DNA of 64,000 nt from Pseudomonadales bacterium (GTDB lineage: Bacteria; Pseudomonadota; Gammaproteobacteria; Pseudomonadales; Ketobacteraceae). The notes under the pieces are model-generated. The model was not told the origin of the DNA. It saw nothing but the letters and a program-made list of their open reading frames with translations, and ran no database searches. This document shows, in pieces, positions 35,601 to 41,857 of the stretch. Every line of letters begins with the position of its first letter. Position 1 is the first letter of the stretch. Location of the stretch: the NCBI GenBank assembly GCA_002708905.1, contig PAPM01000029.1:62001-126000 (forward strand). Reading direction: 5' to 3'. The position numbers and the translations under genes are program-made.

Positions 35601-36963
35601 CTTCCTGTGAAGTGGGCAAGGTACCGGTGTTGTATCCCGCCTGCTGCATTGAGTTCAGCAGGTGCCAAAGTGTGGCCGGCACGTCCAGGTTATCCGCCCC
35701 TATGTTGTGACGACCGGGTGGATGGTTGTAGTACACGATGGCCACACGTTTGTCACCGTTGGCCAGCGCCTGCAAGCGGTGCCAGCGCTTCACCCTGGCC
35801 ATAACCGTATTGATACCGGCTTGATCACTGGCGATGGGCTGTATGCGGATACCACTGACTGCATCAATGCTGACCGCGCCCGCAGTGGCCACCACCATGG
35901 GTTGGCTTGCACCCTGCATTTCCGGCATGGAAACCTGGTAGTACACTTTGTCCACCGCCAACCCGTCGGATGACAATTGCCACTCCGCCAGACTGCGGTC
36001 CCGCAGTTTGATGGCCTTCAACACGGGCACATTTAACGCCGTGAGTAACTCAGTGGCCTGCTCCCGTCCTTCACCGCCACCCATCACAAAATCCTGCAGC
36101 ATCACCACGGCCGCCAGTTGTGACGATAACGATTGCAATTGCGACAGCGCCGCCACGCTGGCATCCCCCCAGGACGCCAGGCCTACCAGGCACTGCAGAG
36201 TATTGCCCGATTGGGCGGCATCACACAGAGTTCGTAAAAGCTGAGTATCACCGGGTCGTTCATCACCCGCGTGATCCAGGATCACGACCAAGGGCTGCCT
36301 GGAAATGTTGGGCAGTTGGGTATGATATTCTCCCTGATACCACCAACGCAGACGGGGTTGCGGCGACGCCGCTTCAACCGCGACCGACAGACCCGCCGCA
36401 TTGGCCATCCAACCCAACAGACGTACGGTATTTTCCACACCACCGCCCTGCCAATAACCGCGTGCCTGTAACCAGGATTGCTGGCGGGGGTTCTGCGCCA
36501 ACAATGTTTGCAGCCAACCCTCAAAATCGTCACCCGGTCGTTGCGCAGAAAACGCTTCCACCTGCTGCTTGTCCTGGAACAGCTGACGGCCCTGACAGCG
36601 GCTCAAACGAACCAGGCGGTGATCACTGTTGAATATCAACAGATTGTTGGATGAGTTCCGTTTCATGTCGTTGGATAACTCGTTCACCACGGCACCGAAC
36701 AATCCTGCCCCCACCACCACCTGGGCGGATGCCAGCAACTCGCGGCGCTGTTGCGGAGTCAATTCCAGCAACTGGGTATCGGTACGGGCCTGGAGCTGGA
36801 TGTCGGGATACTGCTGTGCAAAACGCTGGGCCGCTTCGGCCACGGTTTCAGCATTACGCTGTGACACCAGCATCAGCAGCTGGGGATTGGGTGGTGCAGC
36901 CCACAGACTGCTGCTGTGCGCAAAAAAGCACAGCCAGATAAAGAGTAAAAGCAAATTTCGCAT
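32623..36963 (-). CDS. Exported, membrane-anchored CobN/HmuS-like chelatase subunit
   Basis: At 1446 residues this is a CobN/magnesium-chelatase H-type protein. Conserved chelatase segments include GADNLDVPATLWHLLNSM, ADVIVHVGRHSTYEFLPRRSVGL, DIPGVYPYIVDGVGEG, GLEPVWNSRGLVKGL and DVENTYFGRSSNLYGLIDNNDAFDYLGG. Unlike the cytoplasmic cobaltochelatase it has a signal peptide (residues 1-22, ending SLWA) and a C-terminal transmembrane helix (1413-1432), so most of it faces the periplasm. No CobS/CobT ATPase is present; an ExbB-like and a DUF2149 protein follow instead. This is the arrangement of hmuS-hmuU-hmuV in Bacteroidetes haem loci. A cobalamin riboswitch precedes it. It probably inserts, removes or handles a metal or tetrapyrrole at the envelope. 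Confidence 0.88.
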   Translation of the reverse strand: MRNLLLLFIWLCFFAHSSSLWAAPPNPQLLMLVSQRNAETVAEAAQRFAQQYPDIQLQARTDTQLLELTPQQRRELLASAQVVVGAGLFGAVVNELSNDMKRNSSNNLLIFNSDHRLVRLSRCQGRQLFQDKQQVEAFSAQRPGDDFEGWLQTLLAQNPRQQSWLQARGYWQGGGVENTVRLLGWMANAAGLSVAVEAASPQPRLRWWYQGEYHTQLPNISRQPLVVILDHAGDERPGDTQLLRTLCDAAQSGNTLQCLVGLASWGDASVAALSQLQSLSSQLAAVVMLQDFVMGGGEGREQATELLTALNVPVLKAIKLRDRSLAEWQLSSDGLAVDKVYYQVSMPEMQGASQPMVVATAGAVSIDAVSGIRIQPIASDQAGINTVMARVKRWHRLQALANGDKRVAIVYYNHPPGRHNIGADNLDVPATLWHLLNSMQQAGYNTGTLPTSQEALLDAMQERGVNLPNDAAALRKMSPEIIRMSPQQYQAYFDDLPMAIKKEMVHGPFGLLHEQLRAALAADQPQLAQAKLDHTMEEMLHLLEGVDHKGRERALDLLGQLQTCYQSNIDSAIGDAKSSKATCWQQADKIMRALQKTGIEGLGGWGDIPGKVMVYDNEILIPGLQYGNVFISPQPPRGWEINEELLHANLAFPPPHQYLAYYHYLRDVFKADVIVHVGRHSTYEFLPRRSVGLTTDDYSRLIAADIPGVYPYIVDGVGEGIQAKRRGLAVMVDHLTPPLQSTPLYDELLQLRQLIESFEAHHGSNNEALTRRLVQQIREKVDELELKEELAEAMSAELSVMGIRFEEVDDDMLVHEVGHYLTDLQERFMPLGLHVFGRDWKAPAVEMMLTSMAPENDAEKQRWQTLLQQSPAHEMNALLNGLNGRYVAPGKGNDPIRSPESLPTGRNFYALDNSLIPSPVAWQLGRDMARDARANNSQQPDKREAQVLWASDVVRDEGVMIAFALDMLGLEPVWNSRGLVKGLKHQMLSDDRVRRDMVFTTSGLFRDLYSRQMMLLDQAVLMALDASAQRIVQEHPALTQTLQSALAPLGKLQQRGNESLQQNQVAAHWVKDSRELLAQGHTPDQAALLSTLRVFGDAPGSYGAGINRLVERSGAWQQRKELADVYLRRLGHGFNQQHFGTAAQGAFRHLLGDVENTYFGRSSNLYGLIDNNDAFDYLGGLSLAVETITGKAPNNFVINHADPERIVTQPLGVALRQELRGRFLNPQWLTGLMEHDYAGARTMGNEFLEYLWGWQVTNPTLVGDWAWQEVKEVYMDDRYQLGLAEFLEQGHNVHVKANMLAIMLVAVQKGFWQADTATVEQLAQNFARLVAENGLPGSGHTDPEHPMLTWLEDFLQPQQWQDFKSVVDAARMEQQDDAEIHRVTEIEVETEQPLDQAANAETAEQDAQANSTMQLVLIALALFMILVMALGFRRSWRAQPTATHFG

Positions 36964-37079
36964 TGTCTTGCCTCAAGGAGATTGACCTTAAGGGCAGAGC
37001 TGTACTGAAGCCGTGTGATGGGATTGTAGAAGTCGGCTGTGCAGTACCAGGTTTTCCCGCCCGGTGATATAACACGTTT

Positions 37080-37225
37080 CGATCCGACTCCAAGTATCTG
37101 GCTTAGACAGGGCTTCTGGGATAGGAATACGAAGAAGCCTGCTATTACAGTTGCGGGTACAGCCCCGGATTTACACCGGGTTCCTTGGCAGGATCAGACA
37201 GCGATAGCCTGATCAGCCGGGATCG
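37080..37225 (-). ncRNA. Cobalamin (AdoCbl) riboswitch
   Basis: On the minus strand the leader carries the cobalamin aptamer core: GGAACCCGGTGTAAATCC, then GGCTGTACCCGCAACTGTAA, and the B12 box AAGCCAGATACTTGG near 37090-37104. A closing P1 helix CGATCC/GGATCG joins 37220-37225 to 37080-37085. The aptamer begins just after a strong promoter and ends about 115 bases before the CobN-like start, leaving room for an expression platform near AGGCAAGACAATG. Binding of cobalamin should lower expression of the CobN-ExbB-DUF2149 operon. Confidence 0.93.
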
Positions 37226-37233
37226 TGGCCAAC

Positions 37234-37262
37234 GTTATAGAGGTTTGCCGATGGGGTGTCAA
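37234..37262 (-). promoter_or_regulatory. Sigma-70 promoter of the riboswitch/CobN-like operon
   Basis: Reading the minus strand, TTGACA (37262-37257) is followed by a 17-bp spacer and TATAAC (37239-37234). This is a near-consensus housekeeping promoter ending about 10 bases before the aptamer P1 helix, directly after the cbiZ stop codon. Confidence 0.85.
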
Positions 37263-37266
37263 TGAA

Positions 37267-37977
37267 TTAGTGGTCGCCGGGTGGCCGATACCAACGGATG
37301 GAATCCTGTACCGCGTTAAACGTTATGCGCCCCAAAACCTCACCAAACAGAACATGTTTACCACAATATTGAACCTGCTCTCCGCCCAAACCCGACACCA
37401 CCGCAACCGCGTCGGTACCCGTGCCGGTTGCCGGTTCAGCGGATACCGGGCTGGAAATGCCAGCCGCCATCAGGGCGGCGGTTTTTGCCTCGGTTATCAT
37501 TTGCACCGCCTCCACCATGGCAGCTAAAGAGAGCCCAGCCGAGCTGAGCACAACGATATTGATGGTGCCCGCTTCGTGGGGTCGCGACACCATCGCGCGA
37601 TACTCAGCCGGGTCCCCCACACGGCGCGCGTTGTCCAGGCCGCAGGTCACCAGTGCCACCAATTCAATACCCTGGACCAGCTCCCGGTAACAGCGCATGG
37701 AATCCATGGAGGCCGCCGTCATCATTCCGACTATAGGCCCTTTTGCTCCGAGACCCTCGGCATAGGACTGCAGAGTCTGCGCTGGGTGTTCTGTACCTTC
37801 AAAAAATCGGGGCACTTTTAGGTTCAACAAATGGGTTGCTGTGGCGAGCCCCCCATTCAACACGCCGGAACTCAGCACCCGGTGCTCGCCATGGAGCAGT
37901 TCCACCCATACGTAGTCCTGCGTATGGTTAATGCGATACCAGGGTGAAAGTTTGATGTCAGACATGAAAAAGATCAT
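37267..37977 (-). CDS. cbiZ: Adenosylcobinamide amidohydrolase CbiZ
   Basis: The 236-residue protein matches the CbiZ family: VLSSGVLNGGLATATHLLNLKVP, then GMMTAASMDSM, VALVTCGLDNARRVGDPA, GTINIVVLSSAGLSLAAMVEAVQMITEAK and the C-terminal GTGTDAVAVVSG. CbiZ removes the aminopropanol (or lower-ligand) part of cobinamide or pseudocobalamin, giving adenosylcobyric acid for rebuilding into the preferred cobamide. It lies just upstream of the riboswitch-controlled operon on the same strand. The first ATG (37977) and a second at 37965 both lack a clear ribosome-binding site; I kept the first. Confidence 0.87.
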   Translation of the reverse strand: MIFFMSDIKLSPWYRINHTQDYVWVELLHGEHRVLSSGVLNGGLATATHLLNLKVPRFFEGTEHPAQTLQSYAEGLGAKGPIVGMMTAASMDSMRCYRELVQGIELVALVTCGLDNARRVGDPAEYRAMVSRPHEAGTINIVVLSSAGLSLAAMVEAVQMITEAKTAALMAAGISSPVSAEPATGTGTDAVAVVSGLGGEQVQYCGKHVLFGEVLGRITFNAVQDSIRWYRPPGDH

Positions 37978-38072
37978 TCAATTACAGGTTGGTCTATAGG
38001 ATACTTGGAAAGTTTTTTCGAGTCTTGATAATCTTTCCCAAAACCCACAGCGCTTTATCAGGTACAACAACA

Positions 38073-38492
38073 ATGAACGATAAAATGATTTTTCTGCCGG
38101 TGTTGATTCATATTCTGCTTACCTTGTCTGTTTTCATCGCCCTGGGCAGCGCCAAGAAAAAGGCCCTTGAGGAAGGAGGCGTTAACGAAGAAAGACGGGG
38201 GCTGTTTGACGATGCCTGGCCCAACAAAGTTATCCAGATCAACAACAATATTCGCAACCAGTTTGAATTGCCTGTGCTGTTTTATATTTTGATTTTCATG
38301 CTGTGGGAACTGGGTGGCGTCGGTACCGGTGCCATCGTACTGGCCTGGGCCTTTGTGATCAGCCGGGTGATTCACGCCTATATTCACACTGGCACCAATT
38401 ATGTTCCATTGCGTAGAAAAGTCTTTATGTTCGGGGCGCTGCTGGTGCTGGCACTCAGTGTATTGGTATCGCGGGCCCTGTTTTCCCACTGA
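38073..38492 (+). CDS. MAPEG family membrane protein
   Basis: A 139-residue, four-helix membrane protein of the MAPEG (membrane-associated eicosanoid/glutathione) family. NNNIRNQFELPVLFYILIFML is the typical second helix with the RNQFE motif, and SRVIHAYIHTGTNYVPLRRKVF the third-loop signature. The frame is open from 37989, but the ATG at 38073 fits the family length and precedes the first helix. Bacterial members are mostly uncharacterised, and a glutathione-dependent detoxifying role is only a family possibility. Confidence 0.85.
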   Translation: MNDKMIFLPVLIHILLTLSVFIALGSAKKKALEEGGVNEERRGLFDDAWPNKVIQINNNIRNQFELPVLFYILIFMLWELGGVGTGAIVLAWAFVISRVIHAYIHTGTNYVPLRRKVFMFGALLVLALSVLVSRALFSH

Positions 38493-38521
38493 TGGCACGC
38501 CTCGCCTGGGTAATCCCTCTC

Positions 38522-38560
38522 AAAAAACCACGTGCCATGATCTGATCATGGCACGTGGTT
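38522..38560 (-). terminator. Long perfect hairpin, minus-strand terminator of the vWA gene
   Basis: Two 17-bp perfect arms (38526-38542 and 38544-38560) surround a single base. On the minus strand the hairpin is followed by TTTTTT, so it ends the vWA operon. No T run follows on the plus strand, so it would act only partly on the convergent MAPEG gene. Confidence 0.85.
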
Positions 38561-38597
38561 GCTCTGCTTAATCGTTACTGCTTAGTCATCAGTCCGC

Positions 38598-39812
38598 TTA
38601 GAAGGAAGGACCGGACTCGTAACGTAATCCCTTGCTGCTGGCCTGGGAACGAATGGCTTCATAGATTTTGCCGTCGAGGGATTTCGCCACCTCTTCTTCC
38701 TTCAGTTGATCGGCAATATAAGCCTGCCGCTGTTTACCGAGTGCAGCGATTTCTTCCTGGATCTGCTTACGCTTCTCGGCGGTCTTCTCCACCAGTTTTT
38801 TCTGTTCTGATTTATCCAGCCCCACCAAAGGTTTAGGCAAGGCTTTTTCCGGTAATGCATCCAGCTCCACTTTACCGCTGGCCACATCCTCCACCAGCTC
38901 ACTGTCAGCGAACAGGTTATCGGCTCCGGCTGCCTTGGTATTGTATTCAGCCCGTTTGGCCTGCACCGCAGCCGGCACCGATGCGAACAGTTCACGGGAC
39001 GCCTTTTCCTTGGCTTCCAGACGCTGGCGTTTCTCCTCACTGCCGTAGAACAGCTTGGTCTCATCCAGCTCCCGCGACAGCTTCGCGATTTTGTCATCAA
39101 ATGGCGTAGTTACTGCGACGGCATTACCACTCTGCTCCACCTGAAAAAACTCCCCCTGATTCAGGCTTGCAATCTGCTGCCACACTTTACGGGTATTGGT
39201 CTGGTTGCCAGCCTGAATACAGTTCACCACAATGCCTTTTGCCTTGGCCTGACGCAGGATTTCCGGATACTGGGGTTCATCAGCGTAATCCATATGGGGA
39301 GGCGCATCCCCCACCAGGAAAATCACTTTATAGGTACTCTCATCCTGACTCCAGGAGACATCGTTCACCGCTGCATGCAAAGCTGCATTGACACTCTCCG
39401 GACCGTCGCCGCCGCCCTGGGCCCTGAAATTCGAGAGTGAAACATACATGCTGTCCAGATCCTGGGACAGGTCCATTACTCTGGTGATGTAATCATCCCC
39501 CCGATCCCGGAAAGCCACCAGTCCCATGCGCATATCCGGTTCCGGGTCCGCGGATGCCATGGATGATGCAATGGACCAGATGTTGTTCTTGGCCGCATCA
39601 ATCAAGCCGCTCATGCTGCTGGTGGTATCGAGTACGAAGACCACTTCAACTTTAGGTTGTTCCGTCTGCTGTGCAACGGGGTTGATTGAGATGGGATCGT
39701 TGACTGCGGCCCCCGAACGCTCTGCCACCAGATTCATTCCCACCGCGGCGGCCGTACCCGCACTTAATACAGTTGCCAGTACAATGGTTTTCATAGAAGT
39801 TGAAATTGACAT
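38598..39812 (-). CDS. Periplasmic von Willebrand factor A domain protein
   Basis: The 404-residue protein has a signal peptide or anchor (about residues 8-30), then a vWA domain (about 55-240) with a MIDAS metal site: Asp62-x-Thr64-x-Ser66 in LDTTSSMS, a threonine/serine loop in GGGDGPESVNAALH, and GDAPPHMDY. A lysine/glutamate-rich coiled-coil tail (about 255-400) follows. vWA domains bind partner proteins through a bound cation. It is the last gene of a PspA / membrane protein / vWA set, divergent from a two-component system, so a role in envelope stress is likely by context. Confidence 0.83.
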   Translation of the reverse strand: MSISTSMKTIVLATVLSAGTAAAVGMNLVAERSGAAVNDPISINPVAQQTEQPKVEVVFVLDTTSSMSGLIDAAKNNIWSIASSMASADPEPDMRMGLVAFRDRGDDYITRVMDLSQDLDSMYVSLSNFRAQGGGDGPESVNAALHAAVNDVSWSQDESTYKVIFLVGDAPPHMDYADEPQYPEILRQAKAKGIVVNCIQAGNQTNTRKVWQQIASLNQGEFFQVEQSGNAVAVTTPFDDKIAKLSRELDETKLFYGSEEKRQRLEAKEKASRELFASVPAAVQAKRAEYNTKAAGADNLFADSELVEDVASGKVELDALPEKALPKPLVGLDKSEQKKLVEKTAEKRKQIQEEIAALGKQRQAYIADQLKEEEVAKSLDGKIYEAIRSQASSKGLRYESGPSF

Positions 39813-39832
39813 GACGATTCTCCTCGAAAGAC

Positions 39833-40393
39833 TTAAAGATGATTGGAATGCAGACGCGCCAGTGCCAGTTCAGCGTTACGCTGAGCCTGGCAAAACCGGT
39901 CCGTCGAATGTGCACCGGGGCATTTGGCAATCATGTAACCCGGAACAAAAAACACTAACGATTGAGTAAAGAAGTAAGCCCAACAGGCAAGCGCGAAGGA
40001 ATGTGTATTCTGTGCCACCCAAATGGACAGCACTATGGCGATCAGGGAAATGGCTGCGTCAACCAAAGCCAGCAGTGGTTTGCGGTAACGCAGACAACTC
40101 CGTGTCATCCAAAGCAATCCGGTGTACCCCAACAGTGCCAGCAGAGCACCACCACTGAGGAGAAAGACAACACCGCCAACAACACACCAACCCAACAGCA
40201 CCAGACTAATACCACGGCGATTGCCATGACTGTAGAGCAGCCAGAGCAGATAACATCCGGCAAGCACGCTGAGTACAACCAGCAACGCCATCCAGGTGGC
40301 CAACCACATGCCCAATACCATAAGCAGCGATGCACCCAGCAGGCTTAACAGCAGCGCCAAAATCACATTGGCCACAAATCCGTTCAGTTTCAT
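39833..40393 (-). CDS. Unknown multi-span membrane protein
   Basis: I recognise no family. The 186 residues hold about six predicted membrane helices (for example VANVILALLLSLLGASLLMVLGMWLATWM split over two spans, LLVVLSVLAGCYLLWLLY and SLVLLGWCVVGGVVFLLSGGAL), then a soluble C-terminal 30 residues. Its start overlaps the stop of the PspA-like gene by four bases (ATGA), and the vWA gene begins 20 bp after it, so it belongs to that operon and may be the membrane partner of the PspA-like protein. Confidence 0.75.
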   Translation of the reverse strand: MKLNGFVANVILALLLSLLGASLLMVLGMWLATWMALLVVLSVLAGCYLLWLLYSHGNRRGISLVLLGWCVVGGVVFLLSGGALLALLGYTGLLWMTRSCLRYRKPLLALVDAAISLIAIVLSIWVAQNTHSFALACWAYFFTQSLVFFVPGYMIAKCPGAHSTDRFCQAQRNAELALARLHSNHL

Positions 40394-40950
40394 GATGCAT
40401 GACCCTTCATTTGTTGTTTCGCTTGTTCTTTCACTTGGGCCTTGGCTTTCAGCAATGCCACCTCCACATCCGCTTCAGTGATGGCACCCAAATCCGCTTT
40501 CACAGCGGAATCAGCCCCGCTTTCACCGGCGTCAAACACCGCCGCCTGCTGGCGAATCCGCTCCAGCGCAGATGCCTGCTGTTCGATTCGCTCCAGGGTT
40601 TCCGCCAGCTGATGATCCAGGGAAACCAGGCGCCCCTGATATTCGTCGTGGCAACGCTGCAAATACAATTGTTTGCGCAACAGGGCGCGCGCCAGATCAT
40701 CATTGCCTTCCGCCAGACAGAGCCCCAACCCTTCCTCAAGCAGGTTCAACTCTTTCTGCGTGCGCTGCAAGGTGGCTTGTACGGTTGTTTTCTGGTGCTG
40801 CAAGCCATCGGCCTGCTGCTTCAACAATACCTGCTCTGCTTCCATCTCCCGAACGGCCTGCTTCAACAGCAACTCAGGCTCCTCAATGTTATCCAGCAGT
40901 CCATGCATATCCGCCCGGAACAGCCGTGCCACTCGACTTATCACTGTCAT
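40390..40950 (-). CDS. PspA/IM30 family protein
   Basis: At 186 residues this is a shortened PspA/Vipp1/IM30 protein (E. coli PspA is 222). The N-terminal ISRVARLFRADMHGLLDNIEEPELLLKQAVREMEAEQ is the classical amphipathic start and helix 1 (shown here as ISRVARLFRADM and LDNIEEPELLLKQAVREM). A long coiled coil runs to about residue 140, and the tail is Ala/Lys/Gln-rich. PspA proteins polymerise on stressed inner membranes and support repair. It heads an operon with a membrane protein and a vWA protein, and is divergent from a response regulator and kinase that probably control it. Confidence 0.87.
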   Translation of the reverse strand: MTVISRVARLFRADMHGLLDNIEEPELLLKQAVREMEAEQVLLKQQADGLQHQKTTVQATLQRTQKELNLLEEGLGLCLAEGNDDLARALLRKQLYLQRCHDEYQGRLVSLDHQLAETLERIEQQASALERIRQQAAVFDAGESGADSAVKADLGAITEADVEVALLKAKAQVKEQAKQQMKGHAS

Positions 40951-41144
40951 ATCCGCTCTCCACTTTGTCTGGTGTTTGGTTTAGGTCATGGCTACAGCCT
41001 AGGTGTTCACCACAGGAAATATCAGGCACAGTTTGGTAAAACCTATCCTTCCATTGTTTACAAAAAGTTTACGTGCAGGGTGCAGGGCGAATTGCTAGGC
41101 TTATGAAAGCGTAATGGCGACAGAACCGGCACTGGAGAACATGA

Positions 41145-41852
41145 GTGGAACCCAAACCGAAACTATTGGTGGTGGAAGATGAACTGGCCATCCGCACCGG
41201 ACTGGTGGACGTGTTCACTTTCCACGGCTTTGAAGTGGATTTCGCCGAAGACGGTGAGATCGGTTTGAACAAAGCCCTGAGCGGAAATTTTGACATGATC
41301 CTGCTTGACGTCATGCTGCCCAAGAAAAACGGCTATGACATCTGCAGCGCCATTCGTGAACAGGACCGACAACAACCGGTGATCATGCTCACCGCCCGCA
41401 ATACCGATGAAGACATTATCCACGGCCTTTCCCTGGGGGCCGACGACTATGTGGCAAAACCTTTCTCCATCACGCAATTGGTACTGAGGGTTCAAGCGGT
41501 GCTGCGCCGCTCCGGGTTTGATAACAAGCCGGATAACCACATTCATCTCAGCAACGGTCCCAGCATCGATACCGTCAATCTCTGTGCCGAAATTGACAAT
41601 GAAACCATCGCCTTCACCAAACGCGAAATGGAGATCCTGCAATATTTGCACAGGCACAATGATCGCCCGGTGCCGCGGGAAGAGCTGTTGCATAAAGTCT
41701 GGGGGTATGAGCAGGACCTGAATATAGAAACCCGAACGGTGGACATTCACATTGCCAAATTGCGCCGCAAGCTGGAATCCGACCCCAAACAACCGGCGTT
41801 CCTGCAGACAGTGCGCGGTGGCGGTTATAAGCTGCTGTCAGGGCAAGGTTAG
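41145..41852 (+). CDS. OmpR-family response regulator
   Basis: The 235-residue regulator has a receiver domain (residues 1-120: acidic pocket VVEDE, phospho-acceptor Asp in ILLDVMLPKKNG, LTARN, and the lysine in VAKPF) and a winged-helix DNA-binding domain (about 140-233: FTKREMEILQYLHRH, VDIHIAKLRRKLE, RGGGYKL). It starts with GTG; an ATG four bases upstream is out of frame. The kinase gene begins 5 bp after its stop, so the two form a cognate pair. The divergent PspA operon across 194 bp is its probable target. Confidence 0.93.
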   Translation: MEPKPKLLVVEDELAIRTGLVDVFTFHGFEVDFAEDGEIGLNKALSGNFDMILLDVMLPKKNGYDICSAIREQDRQQPVIMLTARNTDEDIIHGLSLGADDYVAKPFSITQLVLRVQAVLRRSGFDNKPDNHIHLSNGPSIDTVNLCAEIDNETIAFTKREMEILQYLHRHNDRPVPREELLHKVWGYEQDLNIETRTVDIHIAKLRRKLESDPKQPAFLQTVRGGGYKLLSGQG

Positions 41853-41857
41853 TATTT

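Noticed and set aside
32623-36963. Classical cytoplasmic cobaltochelatase CobN
   Set aside because: Signal peptide, C-terminal anchor and absence of CobS/CobT point to the exported CobN/HmuS-like group.
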